Shown here: positions 1 to 8,081 of the stretch, piece by piece
How positions within the stretch are numbered: position 1 is the first letter of the stretch
Layout: each line of letters starts with the position of its first letter
NCBI GenBank assembly: GCA_033763655.1
Contig: JANRKD010000020.1
Location: 1-32,125 of the forward strand
Source: QFOX01 sp033763655
GTDB lineage: Bacteria; Pseudomonadota; Alphaproteobacteria; Rickettsiales; UBA3002
DNA: 32,125 nucleotides
Direction: 5' to 3'
The notes under the pieces: model-generated
What the model was told of the DNA's origin: nothing
Databases searched by the model: none
What the model saw: only the letters and a program-made list of their open reading frames with translations
Translations under genes and position numbers: made by a program

Positions 1-117
1 GCCCCTTGGGAATTGGTCTGGTATTGTGCATTCCCAGATAAATATAAAGCGCTGGAATTTGAGAAATACTTGAAATCACATTCCGGCAGAGCCTTTGCAA
101 ATAAACGGCTATTGTAA
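1..117 (+). CDS. GIY-YIG nuclease family protein, C-terminal end (partial)
   Basis: The window opens inside an open frame that ends with TAA at 115-117; 38 residues are visible. The peptide begins APWELVWYCAF and continues through FEKYLKSHSGRAFANKRLL. This Trp-x-x-x-Trp-Tyr followed by Phe-Glu-x-Tyr-Leu-Lys-Ser-x-Ser-Gly-x-Ala-Phe is the usual end of the short stand-alone GIY-YIG (UvrC-N/YhbQ-like) proteins of about 80-100 residues. The catalytic GIY...YIG part lies outside the window, so activity cannot be judged. These proteins are often single genes in variable chromosome parts; the DNA here is clearly richer in A+T than the flagellar region that follows. Confidence 0.75.
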   Translation, partial: APWELVWYCAFPDKYKALEFEKYLKSHSGRAFANKRLL

Positions 118-216
118 GTTCAATTCCGCGTGGGAGCCTGAGTTGGCTGTGGTTCTAAGTTTCCGATACCCAATTTGCATGGTTTCGGATAGAAATTAGG
201 CAATTCAAATAGATGA

Positions 217-573
217 GTGGTTCTAACAATGGCAATTATCCAATTCATTTTAGCCTTTATCTCCGCCTTTGGGCTGGGCGCGATTGTGCAGACTTACATA
301 TCGCAGCGTGCTGATACCAAGAAACGCAACTTTCAGGAAAAGAAAGGGGTATATGTAGGAATTCTAGACGCTTTCCGCGCTGTACTTGTTAGCCATTCGG
401 TCGAAACAGCTAAAAACGTTGGATATTGGCAGATGCGCTGTAACTTAGTCGGCTCAAAAGAGGTGTGCGCGCTGCTTCAAGAAATTATAGAGGTTGATAA
501 AACCACACAGCCAGAGAAACTAAAAAATCTTCAGACAGCTATGCGTAAGGATTTAGGAGTAGCAGGCGACTAA
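217..573 (+). CDS. Small membrane-anchored hypothetical protein
   Basis: Unrecognised protein of 118 residues from a GTG at 217, or 114 from an ATG at 229. No clear ribosome binding site separates the two, and the ATG start places the hydrophobic segment right at the N-terminus, so it may be the better one. Residues 6-25 (from the GTG) form one hydrophobic segment (IIQFILAFISAFGLGAIVQ), followed by a polar cytoplasmic-looking domain with two Cys. Small bacterial proteins with one N-terminal helix and a basic stretch like QRADTKKR after it are common in mobile or accessory DNA. The base composition is AT-richer than downstream genes, which suggests an accessory origin. No function can be assigned. 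Confidence 0.55.
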   Translation: MVLTMAIIQFILAFISAFGLGAIVQTYISQRADTKKRNFQEKKGVYVGILDAFRAVLVSHSVETAKNVGYWQMRCNLVGSKEVCALLQEIIEVDKTTQPEKLKNLQTAMRKDLGVAGD

Positions 574-681
574 CTTTCCCATAGCCTGCAACCCTTCAAG
601 AAATTGCATCAAGCGGTTCGAAGTTTTTCCGCGCGAGCCACCCCTTCACAACCCCGCCCCTTCAATCCCATCATTGAGCGG

Positions 682-1605
682 CTACGGCTTTGCCGCAGCG
701 GCGGGGGCCGCGGGTGCTGCCGTCACGCGGGCGGGGGGCGAGGCAGCGACCGGGGTGGCCGGGGCCGGGTTTTTCCGGCGGCGGTCGGCCAGTTCCTGCG
801 TCACGTCGCGGGCGCGTTTCGGGTTCATGTTGGCCAGCACCGACGCCACTTTGCGATCCGACATTTTGCTGATGACATCGAGCAGAATCGGCATTTCAAG
901 CTCGTTGAAAATGGCGGCGGCTTCGTCGGGCTTCATGCCTTCATAGATTTTCACAAGGCTCTGGATTTGCGCATCCTGCTTCTCATTATATTGCGCCAGC
1001 ACCTTTGAAAGCTCCACTTCCAGCGTTTTCATTTCCGTTATTTTGTCGGCGATGCGCTTTTCCGACGCTTCAAGCACCCTGGTTTTAATGTCGAGATCAC
1101 GCGCGCGCTGATCGAGTTCATCGCGCCGCTTCGCAAGGTTCTGCAGCAAATCCAGCTCGGTCTGCGTGTAGCGCGGCTGGGCATTGCGCGCTTTCATCGC
1201 CTCGATTTCCTTGACGGTGGTTTTCCCCTCGCCGAAGGTTTTTTCTTCTTCGACCGGTTTTTCGCCGCCGCCATGGCCGTCACCCTCTTTTTTCGCGGCG
1301 CCATGCCCGCCGCTCTCCTGTTTGGCTTCCCCGTGCGCAGGCTCCTCTTTTTTAGCATCCGCTTCTTTAGCAGGCTCCGCGTCTTTCTTAGCCTCGCCGT
1401 GCGCGGCTTCCTCCTTGACGGGTTCGGCTTTCTTATCTTCCGCCACCGCCTCACGCGCGCCGTAAATCTCGCGCAGGTGACGGCTGCCGAAATAGACCTC
1501 GTTCAGCTTGATGATGAACAGCAGCGACAGCATGGTGATGGTCAACGGCAGCAGGCGCACAGCGGGGCGCTTGGGGAATGCAGTGGTTTTGCGGGTGACG
1601 GCCAT
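682..1605 (-). CDS. motE: MotE-like flagellar protein with MgtE-N-type C-terminal domain
   Basis: The 307-residue protein has a short basic N-terminus, one membrane helix around residues 17-35 (PLTITMLSLLFIIKL), then a long charged linker rich in Lys, Glu and Ala with several HGEAKK-like units (about 60-130). A coiled coil (about 150-215) and an MgtE intracellular-N-like domain follow (about 215-280, IYEGMKPDEAAAIFNEL...MSDRKVASVLANMNP). This layout is that of MotE, the periplasmic chaperone that helps MotC and stator assembly in Sinorhizobium, and of MotE-like proteins in other alphaproteobacterial flagellar clusters. The end is Ala/Pro-rich. It is the last gene of a fliM-DUF6468-motE run, starting 4 bases after the stop of the preceding gene. 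The MotE name follows domain layout and context; exact orthology is not proven. Confidence 0.75.
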   Translation of the reverse strand: MAVTRKTTAFPKRPAVRLLPLTITMLSLLFIIKLNEVYFGSRHLREIYGAREAVAEDKKAEPVKEEAAHGEAKKDAEPAKEADAKKEEPAHGEAKQESGGHGAAKKEGDGHGGGEKPVEEEKTFGEGKTTVKEIEAMKARNAQPRYTQTELDLLQNLAKRRDELDQRARDLDIKTRVLEASEKRIADKITEMKTLEVELSKVLAQYNEKQDAQIQSLVKIYEGMKPDEAAAIFNELEMPILLDVISKMSDRKVASVLANMNPKRARDVTQELADRRRKNPAPATPVAASPPARVTAAPAAPAAAAKP

Positions 1606-1609
1606 GAAA

Positions 1610-2149
1610 TTACCTGTTCGATTCGCCGGTGTTTTTGTGATTGCCCATCAGGTTCATCAGCTCCTGCTCGGCGCGCGAGCGGGTGCGTAGCGGCCGACGC
1701 CCGGCAGTCGCAGAGGCCTCCGCCGCCGCTGCCGCTTCGCCCGAGCGGGCGGGCATAATATCGGCAAGGCTGCGCGACGGGGCCGGTGATGGCGCCGCCG
1801 TTTCGCGGGCAGTGGCGGCGGCACGCGCCGGCGGCGCCTCGACCCGCCCCCCGGTCAGCTTGCTGCTGCGCTCAATCAGCGCGTCGAGATCGTCGGCAAG
1901 GTAGTTCGCCTTGTCGATTTTATGCTGCATATTTTCGCTGATGCGCATGGTGGCGGCGTGAATCTCGTTGATGTTCTGCGTTGCCCGCTGGGTCGAAACG
2001 TCGAACTCGCGGATGATGCGTGCCAGCTCCGATTTTGAATCCTGCAACACGCGGATGCGGCTGTTGAGCTTGAGGCAATAGACGATGGTGGCCAGCAGCA
2101 GCGCGGCCATCAGCCCATTCATGAGGACGGAGAGAATATCGGCTTGCAT
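1610..2149 (-). CDS. DUF6468-type flagellar-cluster membrane protein
   Basis: 179 residues: an N-terminal membrane helix (about 5-26, LSVLMNGLMAALLLATIVYC), a heptad-like helical stretch (about 30-95, containing RVLQDSKSELARIIREF and NINEIHAATMRISENM), and a low-complexity Ala/Pro/Arg tail. From memory this matches the DUF6468 proteins found between fliM and a MotE-like gene in Rhodospirillales-type flagellar operons. The ATG shares one base with the fliM stop (TGATG), which implies translational coupling, and motE follows after 4 bases. A role in stator or switch assembly is an inference from context only. Confidence 0.7.
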   Translation of the reverse strand: MQADILSVLMNGLMAALLLATIVYCLKLNSRIRVLQDSKSELARIIREFDVSTQRATQNINEIHAATMRISENMQHKIDKANYLADDLDALIERSSKLTGGRVEAPPARAAATARETAAPSPAPSRSLADIMPARSGEAAAAAEASATAGRRPLRTRSRAEQELMNLMGNHKNTGESNR

Positions 2150-3255
2150 CAGATCGCTCCCTGTTCGCGCAGCAGCTCACGGAACTGGCGGATATCTTCG
2201 TTCACCGCGATGGCAATGCGGTCGCCCACCCGCCCCACCTGCCCGGTGGTGACCGGCACGCCGCCGCATTTAATCCGCACGGGGTCCTCGGGCGAGGCAT
2301 CGAGCAGGATGGTGGAGCCGATTTTGAGATCGACAATTTCGCCCAGCGAGATTGTCCGTTCGTCGAGAATGGCCTCCAGCTCAATTTCCGCCTGCCCGAC
2401 TTCGCGGCCCAGATGGCGCTCCCACACCGAATCCTGGCCGAATTTCTCGCCCATGAACAATTGCAGCAGCAGGTCGCGGATCGGCTCCAGCGTCGCATGC
2501 GGCAGCAGGATTTCGATGATGCCGCCGCGCTCATCCATATCCACCCGCAGGCGCACCAGCAGCACCGGGCTGTTCGGGCGGGTAATCTGCGCGAAACGCG
2601 GGTTGCTTTCGATGCGATCGACCAGAAAGGAAACCGGGCTGAGCGGGTCGAACGACGAGCTCATGTCGGAGAGGATAATGTCGCCCATTTTGCGCACAAT
2701 ATCCTGCTCGATGGTGGTGTAGGGGCGCCCCTCAACGCGGGCGGGCTTGGCGGTGCGCCTGCCGCCGAGCAGAATATCGACGGTGGAATAAATCTGCGAG
2801 GAATCAATCGTAATCGTGCCGAAATTTTCCCACTCGACCGCGCGAAAGACAATCAGCAACGCAGGCAGGGGGATGGAATTGAGATAATCGTCGAACCGCA
2901 TCGAAACCATGGATTCGATCGAAACATCGACGTTATCCGAGGTGAAGTTACGAAACGACGACGACAGCATCCGCACCAGCCGGTCGAACACCACTTCGAG
3001 CATCGGCAGTTTTTCGTAAGCCATCATCGAGCGGTCGAGAATGGCGTAAATGCCCGAGCTTTTATCCGGCCCGCCGGCCCCGTTATCGAAGCCAAGCAGC
3101 AGGTCGATTTCATCCTGATTCAGAACGCGCGCCGGCTCTTCCGACTTGGTTTCACCGACTGCCGCCGCTTCGTCCGCCGGAGCGGCGCCATTCTCGGCTG
3201 CCATCATCTTTTCCCATTCGGCCGCCGCGGCTTCGTCTGCATTTGGTTCTGCCAT
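2149..3255 (-). CDS. fliM: Flagellar motor switch protein FliM
   Basis: 368 residues. FliM is the middle C-ring protein that binds phosphorylated CheY and links FliG to FliN. The CheY-binding peptide is visible as LNQDEIDLLLG at residues 45-55, after an Ala/Glu-rich extension of about 40 residues that is longer than in enteric FliM. The central CheC-like domain follows (DRSMMAYEKLPMLEVVFDRL onward), and the C-terminal SpoA/FliN-like domain covers roughly residues 290-365 (LGEIVDLKIGSTI...DRIAIAVNEDI). The ATG is preceded by an AAGGGG stretch. It is the first gene of fliM-DUF6468-motE and has its own sigma-54 promoter at 3344-3359. fliL lies upstream on the same strand and may also read through. 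Confidence 0.95.
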   Translation of the reverse strand: MAEPNADEAAAAEWEKMMAAENGAAPADEAAAVGETKSEEPARVLNQDEIDLLLGFDNGAGGPDKSSGIYAILDRSMMAYEKLPMLEVVFDRLVRMLSSSFRNFTSDNVDVSIESMVSMRFDDYLNSIPLPALLIVFRAVEWENFGTITIDSSQIYSTVDILLGGRRTAKPARVEGRPYTTIEQDIVRKMGDIILSDMSSSFDPLSPVSFLVDRIESNPRFAQITRPNSPVLLVRLRVDMDERGGIIEILLPHATLEPIRDLLLQLFMGEKFGQDSVWERHLGREVGQAEIELEAILDERTISLGEIVDLKIGSTILLDASPEDPVRIKCGGVPVTTGQVGRVGDRIAIAVNEDIRQFRELLREQGAI

Positions 3256-3343
3256 TGGATTCGCCCCTTGTTACGACAATCACCCGGATGACTACAAAAT
3301 GTGTATGAACCCGACGCGTTGCAATGATCTTGTAGCAATTATT

Positions 3344-3359
3344 AGCAATTATCTTGCCA
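3344..3359 (-). promoter_or_regulatory. Sigma-54 (-24/-12) promoter of fliM
   Basis: On the minus strand the sequence is TGGCAA-GATAA-TTGCT, against the RpoN consensus TGGCAC-N5-TTGCW: both invariant GG and GC pairs are present with correct spacing. Transcription would begin near 3332, about 77 bases before the fliM ATG at 3255. RpoN-driven flagellar promoters are well known in alphaproteobacteria (Caulobacter class III/IV). Confidence 0.75.
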
Positions 3360-3411
3360 GAGCACACCGAACCTGTCGCGACCGGCGTGTAATCCACGCT
3401 CTACGACAATG

Positions 3412-4038
3412 TTATTGTACGATAATTTCGCCAAAAAGTATATCTTTGACTGTGCCGTCCTCGATGGTGCTGTTCAGGCGGCTTAAAAGCTCGGTACGCA
3501 AGCGGTAAATCCCCGCCGAGCCTTGAATATCGCCCGCATGCAGCTCACGCAGGTAGGTGTTGAAAATATCCATGACGCGGGGCTTGTTGGCATCCATCGT
3601 CGCCACGGCCTGCGGATCGCGCAACTCCAGCGTCACCGACATTTTAAGGAAGCTGACGCGCGTACCGGTCGTGTTCAGGTTGACCAGGAATTGCGGCAAT
3701 TCGTAATAGACCGGCTTGGCCGCCAGCACGGCTGCCGCCGCTTTCGCCGCGATTTCCTCTTCGCTCTCCGTGTGGCCCTCGCCCTTGCCGCCGCCCAGAA
3801 CGCCCGACAGCACCACGCCGACCACAATCAGAATCACCAGCCCGGCGCCACCGGCGATAAAAATGAGCTTCTTTTTGCCTTTTTTGTGGCCACCTTCGCC
3901 CTCACCTTCACCCTCGGCGGCGGCTTCGCCCTCCGCGCCTTCTTCGCCCTTCGCTTTGGCCTCGGGCTCGGGTTTTTCTTCTTTCTCCTGATCCGGCGAG
4001 GCTTCGGAGGCTTTTTCTTTTTTCTTTCTACCTAACAT
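3412..4038 (-). CDS. fliL: Flagellar basal body-associated protein FliL
   Basis: 208 residues from the ATG at 4038. FliL sits in the inner membrane around the stator and supports torque generation. A very acidic/basic cytoplasmic N-terminus (about 1-50, many Glu and Lys) leads to a membrane helix (about 55-78, LIFIAGGAGLVILIVVGVVL). The periplasmic FliL domain then starts at YYELPQFLVNL and ends with the typical DGTVKDILFGEIIVQ. The frame stays open 49 codons upstream of this ATG, but GAGGGA sits a few bases before 4038 and homology begins here. The intergenic space to the divergent flgF is about 200 bases; I could not find a -24/-12 promoter for fliL in it. Confidence 0.93.
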   Translation of the reverse strand: MLGRKKKEKASEASPDQEKEEKPEPEAKAKGEEGAEGEAAAEGEGEGEGGHKKGKKKLIFIAGGAGLVILIVVGVVLSGVLGGGKGEGHTESEEEIAAKAAAAVLAAKPVYYELPQFLVNLNTTGTRVSFLKMSVTLELRDPQAVATMDANKPRVMDIFNTYLRELHAGDIQGSAGIYRLRTELLSRLNSTIEDGTVKDILFGEIIVQ

Positions 4039-4179
4039 GGCGTGTCCCTCACTGGCGTTTCTACCAATTGTTGTAGCGGCGTGACCGCACAAGTCAACCG
4101 GCCTGCAAGAAAATAAGGGGCGCAACGCAACCCGCTTCCATCCGCCGCCACGCGGGCAAATGCGCCCTGCGCGACGAGT

Positions 4180-4195
4180 TGGCACGGTTCCTGCT
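4180..4195 (+). promoter_or_regulatory. Sigma-54 (-24/-12) promoter of flgF-flgG-flgA-flgH
   Basis: TGGCAC-GGTTC-CTGCT: a perfect -24 element with the -12 GC at the correct distance. The predicted start is near 4206, giving a leader of about 39 bases before the flgF ATG at 4245. The match and its position in front of a basal-body rod operon make this a strong call. Confidence 0.8.
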
Positions 4196-4244
4196 TATTC
4201 TGTGGCGTCGTGGCAAAAATCGTCCCCACGGATGGAGAGATAGA

Positions 4245-4970
4245 ATGGACAACGGTATCTATATCGCCCTTTCGCGCCAGAACGCATTGTTCCGCAATCT
4301 TTCGGTGGCGGCGAACAACCTCGCGAATGTCAGCACCTCGGGCTATAACGCGCAGAAACTGATGTTCAGCAGCCATCTGAGCAACGACAATAACAACCGC
4401 AAAGATGCCTACGCCAACGATGCGACCAGCTACCGCGACACCAGCAACGGCGCGATGAAAACCACCAACAACCCCTTCGACCTTGCCATCAGCGGCCCCG
4501 GCTATTTCCTTGTCGAAACACCCTTTGGCACCCGCTACACCAAAAGCGGCAATTTCCAGGTCAACGCCGAGGGCACGTTGATAAGCACGCAGGGTTACCC
4601 GGTGCTTGGCAACGATAATGGCCGCATCACCATCCCCGAAAATGCCAACCGCGTGGTGATTAACGGCGTGGGGGAAATCTCGGTCGATGGCAACGATGTC
4701 GGGCAGGTGGGCGTCGTCGAGTTCCGCAACGAACAAGCGATGGAGCGCATCGGCGACACACTCTACAACACCACGCAACAGCCGCAGCCTGCCGAAAAAG
4801 CCCGCATCCTTCAGGGCGCGATTGAAAGCTCGAATGTCAGCGCCATCACCGAACTGATCCATGTGCAGGAAATCTCGCGCTCCGTCGGCAGCACCGCCAA
4901 ATTCATCGAAACCATGTACGACCTGCAACGCAGAGTCGCCACCGCCTACAGCCGACCGCTGCAGGCATAA
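4245..4970 (+). CDS. flgF: Flagellar basal-body rod protein FlgF
   Basis: 241 residues from the ATG at 4245, preceded by GGAGAG. FlgF is a proximal rod protein. The N-terminus (MDNGIYIALSRQ, then NLSVAANNLANVSTSGYNAQ) is the rod-protein signature. GYFLVETPFGTRYTKSGNF is the conserved hook-basal-body motif, and the C-terminus ends in the usual rod helix (SAITELIHVQEISRSVGS). An upstream in-frame ATG at 4179 would add 22 residues, but it lies on the sigma-54 promoter and is not a likely start. First gene of a plus-strand rod and ring operon; flgG follows after 27 bases. Confidence 0.95.
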   Translation: MDNGIYIALSRQNALFRNLSVAANNLANVSTSGYNAQKLMFSSHLSNDNNNRKDAYANDATSYRDTSNGAMKTTNNPFDLAISGPGYFLVETPFGTRYTKSGNFQVNAEGTLISTQGYPVLGNDNGRITIPENANRVVINGVGEISVDGNDVGQVGVVEFRNEQAMERIGDTLYNTTQQPQPAEKARILQGAIESSNVSAITELIHVQEISRSVGSTAKFIETMYDLQRRVATAYSRPLQA

Positions 4971-4997
4971 CCCGTATCATCCGAAGGAGTTTTCCCC

Positions 4998-5783
4998 ATG
5001 CGCGCCCTTGATATTGCCAGCACCGGCTTATCCGCCCAGCAGACCAACATCGACGCCATTTCGCAGAACCTTGCGAACGCCACGACTACCGGCTTTAAGT
5101 CACAGCGCCCGGAGTTTCAGGATTTACTCTATCAGGATCTGCGCCGCGCGGGCAATAACTCGACCGATCAGGGCACCATCCTGCCTGTGGGCATCCAGAT
5201 CGGCCTTGGGGTGAAAACCGGTGCCATTTCGCGCGATACCGGGCAAGGCAGCGTGGAAGCCACCCAGAACGCACTCGATGTCGCGATTCAGGGCCGGGGT
5301 TATTTTCAGGTGCAACTGCCCGACGGCACCAATGCCTTCACCCGCGACGGCACGTTCAAACTCTCCAACGACGGCACCATCGTCACCAACAACGGCTACA
5401 CGGTACAGCCTGCCATCACTGTGCCCAACAACGCCACCAGCATCAACATCAACCAGTCGGGCGAAGTGGAAATTACCCTGCAGGGCCAGACCAACACCAC
5501 GCAGCTCGGGCAGCTCCAGCTCGCGACGTTCGTCAACCCGAACGGGCTTGAAGCGCTGGGCGACAACCTTTTCAGCGAAACCGCCGCTTCGGGCAACCCG
5601 CTGGTTAACAACCCGGGGCTCGACGGCACCGGCACCCTGCTGCAGGGCTACCTTGAAAACTCCAACGTCAACACCGTCACCGAAATCACCAACCTGATTG
5701 TCGCCCAGCGCGCCTATGAAATGAACACCAAAGTGCTCAAAGCGGTCGATGAAATGCTGCAATCGCTGAACCAATCGGTCTAA
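4998..5783 (+). CDS. flgG: Flagellar basal-body distal rod protein FlgG
   Basis: 261 residues, the usual FlgG length. The start MRALDIASTGLSAQQTNI, then ISQNLANATTTGFKSQRPEF, is diagnostic of FlgG. The mid-protein GRGYFQVQLPDGTNAFTRDG and the end VNTVTEITNLIVAQRAYEMN are also typical. FlgG forms the distal rod that crosses the peptidoglycan and the P and L rings. A strong AAGGAG ribosome binding site precedes the ATG. It is flanked by flgF and flgA in the expected order. Confidence 0.97.
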   Translation: MRALDIASTGLSAQQTNIDAISQNLANATTTGFKSQRPEFQDLLYQDLRRAGNNSTDQGTILPVGIQIGLGVKTGAISRDTGQGSVEATQNALDVAIQGRGYFQVQLPDGTNAFTRDGTFKLSNDGTIVTNNGYTVQPAITVPNNATSININQSGEVEITLQGQTNTTQLGQLQLATFVNPNGLEALGDNLFSETAASGNPLVNNPGLDGTGTLLQGYLENSNVNTVTEITNLIVAQRAYEMNTKVLKAVDEMLQSLNQSV

Positions 5784-5804
5784 CCCGCACCAAGGAAACC
5801 ACGG

Positions 5805-6641
5805 ATGAACCGCCTCGCCCCATCGCACCACGCCCTGCTCACCCTGCGCCTTGCCGCGCTGATGGTGCTGCTCGCCGCACCGCTGGGCGCGGCGGTTGCC
5901 GCCTGGCAAACGCCCGATGTGCCGACGGAGTCCATCGCCACGGCGCAGGCCACGCCCGCCCCCGGCATCACCGCCACCGTCCGCAACGCCTACTTCAACA
6001 TCACCGCCGAGGACATCAGCCGCGCCATTGCCGAGCAATTGCAGCTACAGGCGGTCGAGAAAAAAGCGGAAGTCATGCTTGCGGCCGGTTCACCGGCGGT
6101 TTTCCACAGCGCCGACCACCCGCTAAAACTCTCGATTCATGCGCTGCAGATTGACCCGAACTCCCGTCGCTGGCAGGCGCAGGCCTATATCCTCGCGGGC
6201 GGCAGAACCGAAATCGTCAAGCCGATCAGCGGCAGTTATGTGCCGATGGTCGAGGTGCCGGTGCTCACCCATCAGCTTGGGCGCAACGATATCATCGACA
6301 AAGGCGACCTTGGCAGCAAAGCCGTCCCCGCGCGCTTTGTCCGCAAAGACATGATAACGGATGCCGGTATGCTGCTGGGCCAGTCGCCGCGTATGATTAT
6401 TTCCGCCGACCGCCCGATTCGCCGGGGCGAAATCAGCTCCCCCATTCTCATCAAAAAAGGCAGCGCGGTGCAACTGACCTACACCAGCGATTACATGAGC
6501 CTGAAAGCCACCGGCATCGCCTTGCAGGATGGGGCGCAGGGCGACATGATCCGCGTCAAGAACGACAAATCCGAAAAAGCCGTCAGTGGCCGCGTGGTGG
6601 CAAACGGACGGGTCGAAGTCAACACCACGCCGGCGCTTTAG
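5805..6641 (+). CDS. flgA: Flagellar P-ring assembly chaperone FlgA
   Basis: 278 residues with an N-terminal signal peptide (hydrophobic core about 15-33, ending GAAVAAW), so the product is periplasmic. The C-terminal half carries the SAF-type FlgA domain: VPVLTHQLGRNDIIDKGDLG, DMITDAGMLLGQSPRMII, then RPIRRGEISSPILIKKGSAV and the closing GRVVANGRVEV. FlgA assists FlgI P-ring assembly around the rod. ATG follows flgG by 21 bases and flgH begins 9 bases after the stop, so this is one operon. flgI, the usual partner, is not in the window. Confidence 0.93.
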   Translation: MNRLAPSHHALLTLRLAALMVLLAAPLGAAVAAWQTPDVPTESIATAQATPAPGITATVRNAYFNITAEDISRAIAEQLQLQAVEKKAEVMLAAGSPAVFHSADHPLKLSIHALQIDPNSRRWQAQAYILAGGRTEIVKPISGSYVPMVEVPVLTHQLGRNDIIDKGDLGSKAVPARFVRKDMITDAGMLLGQSPRMIISADRPIRRGEISSPILIKKGSAVQLTYTSDYMSLKATGIALQDGAQGDMIRVKNDKSEKAVSGRVVANGRVEVNTTPAL

Positions 6642-6650
6642 GGAGCTTTT

Positions 6651-7409
6651 ATGAAACCGATGACCTGGCTGTTACTGACGGCAACCGCGCTCTCCTTAAG
6701 CGCCTGCGGCAATACGCTGCGCAAGCTCGACCAGATCGGTGAACAGCCGCCCCTGACCAAGGTCGAGAACCCGCAGACCCGGTCTGATTACAAGCCGCTT
6801 TCCTGGCCGCTGCCCGACCCCGAAGGCGCCACCACCCGCACCTCGAACTCGCTGTGGCAACCGGGCGCGCGCGGCTTCTTCCGCGACCAGCGCGCCACCC
6901 GCGTCGGCGACATCCTGAAGGTGAACGTCTCCATCGCCGACAGCGCGAAGTTCGACAACACCAGTAACGCCAACCGCACCACCGCCGACAATACCAGCAT
7001 CAACGCGCTGGGTGGGCTGGAAGCCAAAATCGGCAGCCTGATTCCTTTCAAGGGCGTCTCCACCAACCCGGCGAATTTGCTCGATGTCAGCGGCAATACC
7101 CAAACCAACTCGACTGGCAAAATCGACCGGAAAGAAACCATCAAAACGCAAGTCGCCGCGCTGGTCACGCAGGTGCTGCCCAACGGCAACCTCGTCATCG
7201 AAGGCACGCAGGAGATTCTGGTCAATTTCGAGGTGCGCGAGATTTCGGTGCGCGGCGTCATCCGCCCGCAGGACATCACCTCGGAGAACTCGGTCGATTC
7301 GGCGCAGATCGCGCAGGCGCGGATTGTCTATAGTGGCCGTGGCCGCATCAGCGACATCGAACAGCCGCGCTGGGGCAGTCAGGCGGTCGAGATACTCTCG
7401 CCGTTCTAG
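6651..7409 (+). CDS. flgH: Flagellar L-ring lipoprotein FlgH
   Basis: 252 residues. FlgH builds the outer-membrane L ring. The lipoprotein signal ends LSLSAC with the acylated Cys at residue 19. The mature part contains the family motifs SLWQPGARGFFRDQRATRVGD, DILKVNVSIADSAK, and ILVNFEVREISVRGVIRPQD, and ends with RISDIEQPRWGSQAVEIL before SPF. An AGGGAGC ribosome binding site lies just before the ATG. It is the last gene of the visible operon; flgI does not follow and the next gene is on the other strand. Confidence 0.95.
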   Translation: MKPMTWLLLTATALSLSACGNTLRKLDQIGEQPPLTKVENPQTRSDYKPLSWPLPDPEGATTRTSNSLWQPGARGFFRDQRATRVGDILKVNVSIADSAKFDNTSNANRTTADNTSINALGGLEAKIGSLIPFKGVSTNPANLLDVSGNTQTNSTGKIDRKETIKTQVAALVTQVLPNGNLVIEGTQEILVNFEVREISVRGVIRPQDITSENSVDSAQIAQARIVYSGRGRISDIEQPRWGSQAVEILSPF

Positions 7410-7471
7410 GCACGGCGCGTACCTATCTATACCCATCATCGGTTTCTGCCCCCGCACCATGGGAAGTATCC

Positions 7472-7493
7472 CCCCTCCCGCAGGCGGGAGGGG
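7472..7493. terminator. GC-rich hairpin downstream of flgH
   Basis: CCCCTCCCG and CGGGAGGGG form a 9-bp perfect stem around a CAGG loop, 62 bases after the flgH stop. No T tract follows on either strand, so it may be a factor-dependent terminator, an mRNA 3' end stabiliser, or a dispersed palindromic repeat. The rest of 7410-7625 shows only short imperfect repeats and no gene. Confidence 0.4.
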
Positions 7494-7625
7494 TTAGGGA
7501 AGGAAATACGGGAAGAGTTCTGAAAACCGAAAGAGAATTGACGATAAACGGTTGGTAACCCGCCGATAAAGAGGGTGCGGGAACCCACCGGCGCCGCGTT
7601 TTTATCGAATAGTGGTTGGATTATT

Positions 7626-7958
7626 TCAGCTAAACCCTATCCCACTAACACCACTTTGCCCCCCAAAGGCTGGGGGTGAAAGACCACCTAAATCCCTGGG
7701 GTCAAACTCAAACTGTTTGGGAGATGCTATGGCTGCAATCTGAGGAGCGCGAACTTGCATCTGTGCCGGTTCAGGCGAGGCAAAATGCGCTCCACCCAGC
7801 GAAACACTGCTTACCTTCCCAAAAACGTCCCCCGCACCAGAAGCCACCGATTCAGCGAATCCTGCGATTCTACCACCAAAATTGCCAACCGTCTGAGGCA
7901 GCCCCTCAATGATGCCATTAATGATGGCAAAAATGCCGCCTTCATTTGTCAGTGCCAT
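7626..7958 (-). CDS. Small hypothetical protein behind a Pho-box-like promoter
   Basis: 110 residues, not recognised. It begins MALTNEGGIFAIINGIIEGL, is rich in Gly, Ala and Ser, has no clear signal peptide, and has a Pro/Gly-rich C-terminus (PRDLGGLSPPAFGGQSGV). A hydrophobic but weak amphipathic helix is possible at residues 8-20. The start is well supported: AGGAG lies eight bases before the ATG. The promoter upstream has a -10 TATAGT and a pair of direct repeats of the type found before five other genes in this window. The gene stands alone on the minus strand, opposite to flgH. Confidence 0.6.
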   Translation of the reverse strand: MALTNEGGIFAIINGIIEGLPQTVGNFGGRIAGFAESVASGAGDVFGKVSSVSLGGAHFASPEPAQMQVRAPQIAAIASPKQFEFDPRDLGGLSPPAFGGQSGVSGIGFS

Positions 7959-7978
7959 AAAATTTCTCCTACCCTCAC

Positions 7979-8034
7979 ACTATACCAGAATTCCCTAAGA
8001 ATTAGTTAAGAGAATTATGACAGTTTTGTGACAA
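7979..8034 (-). promoter_or_regulatory. Pho-box-like promoter of the gene at 7626-7958
   Basis: Minus strand: TTGTCAC (8034-8028), AAAA, CTGTCAT (8023-8017) form a textbook Pho-box pair of two 7-mers with a 4-base A/T spacer. The -10 TATAGT is at 7984-7979. The distance from the second repeat to -10 (32 bases) is about one helical turn longer than in the other five promoters of this type. Confidence 0.6.
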
Positions 8035-8081
8035 TGGGCGCTCTGGCCGCGCTCACCGGGGCTCCACCTACGGCGGATACC

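Noticed and set aside
4039..4185. N-terminal extension of FliL by 49 residues
   Set aside because: Arg/Cys-rich non-homologous sequence; a good ribosome binding site precedes the ATG at 4038.
4032..4928. Minus-strand open frame opposite flgF
   Set aside because: Antisense to flgF, which has full family motifs; no own promoter or ribosome binding site.
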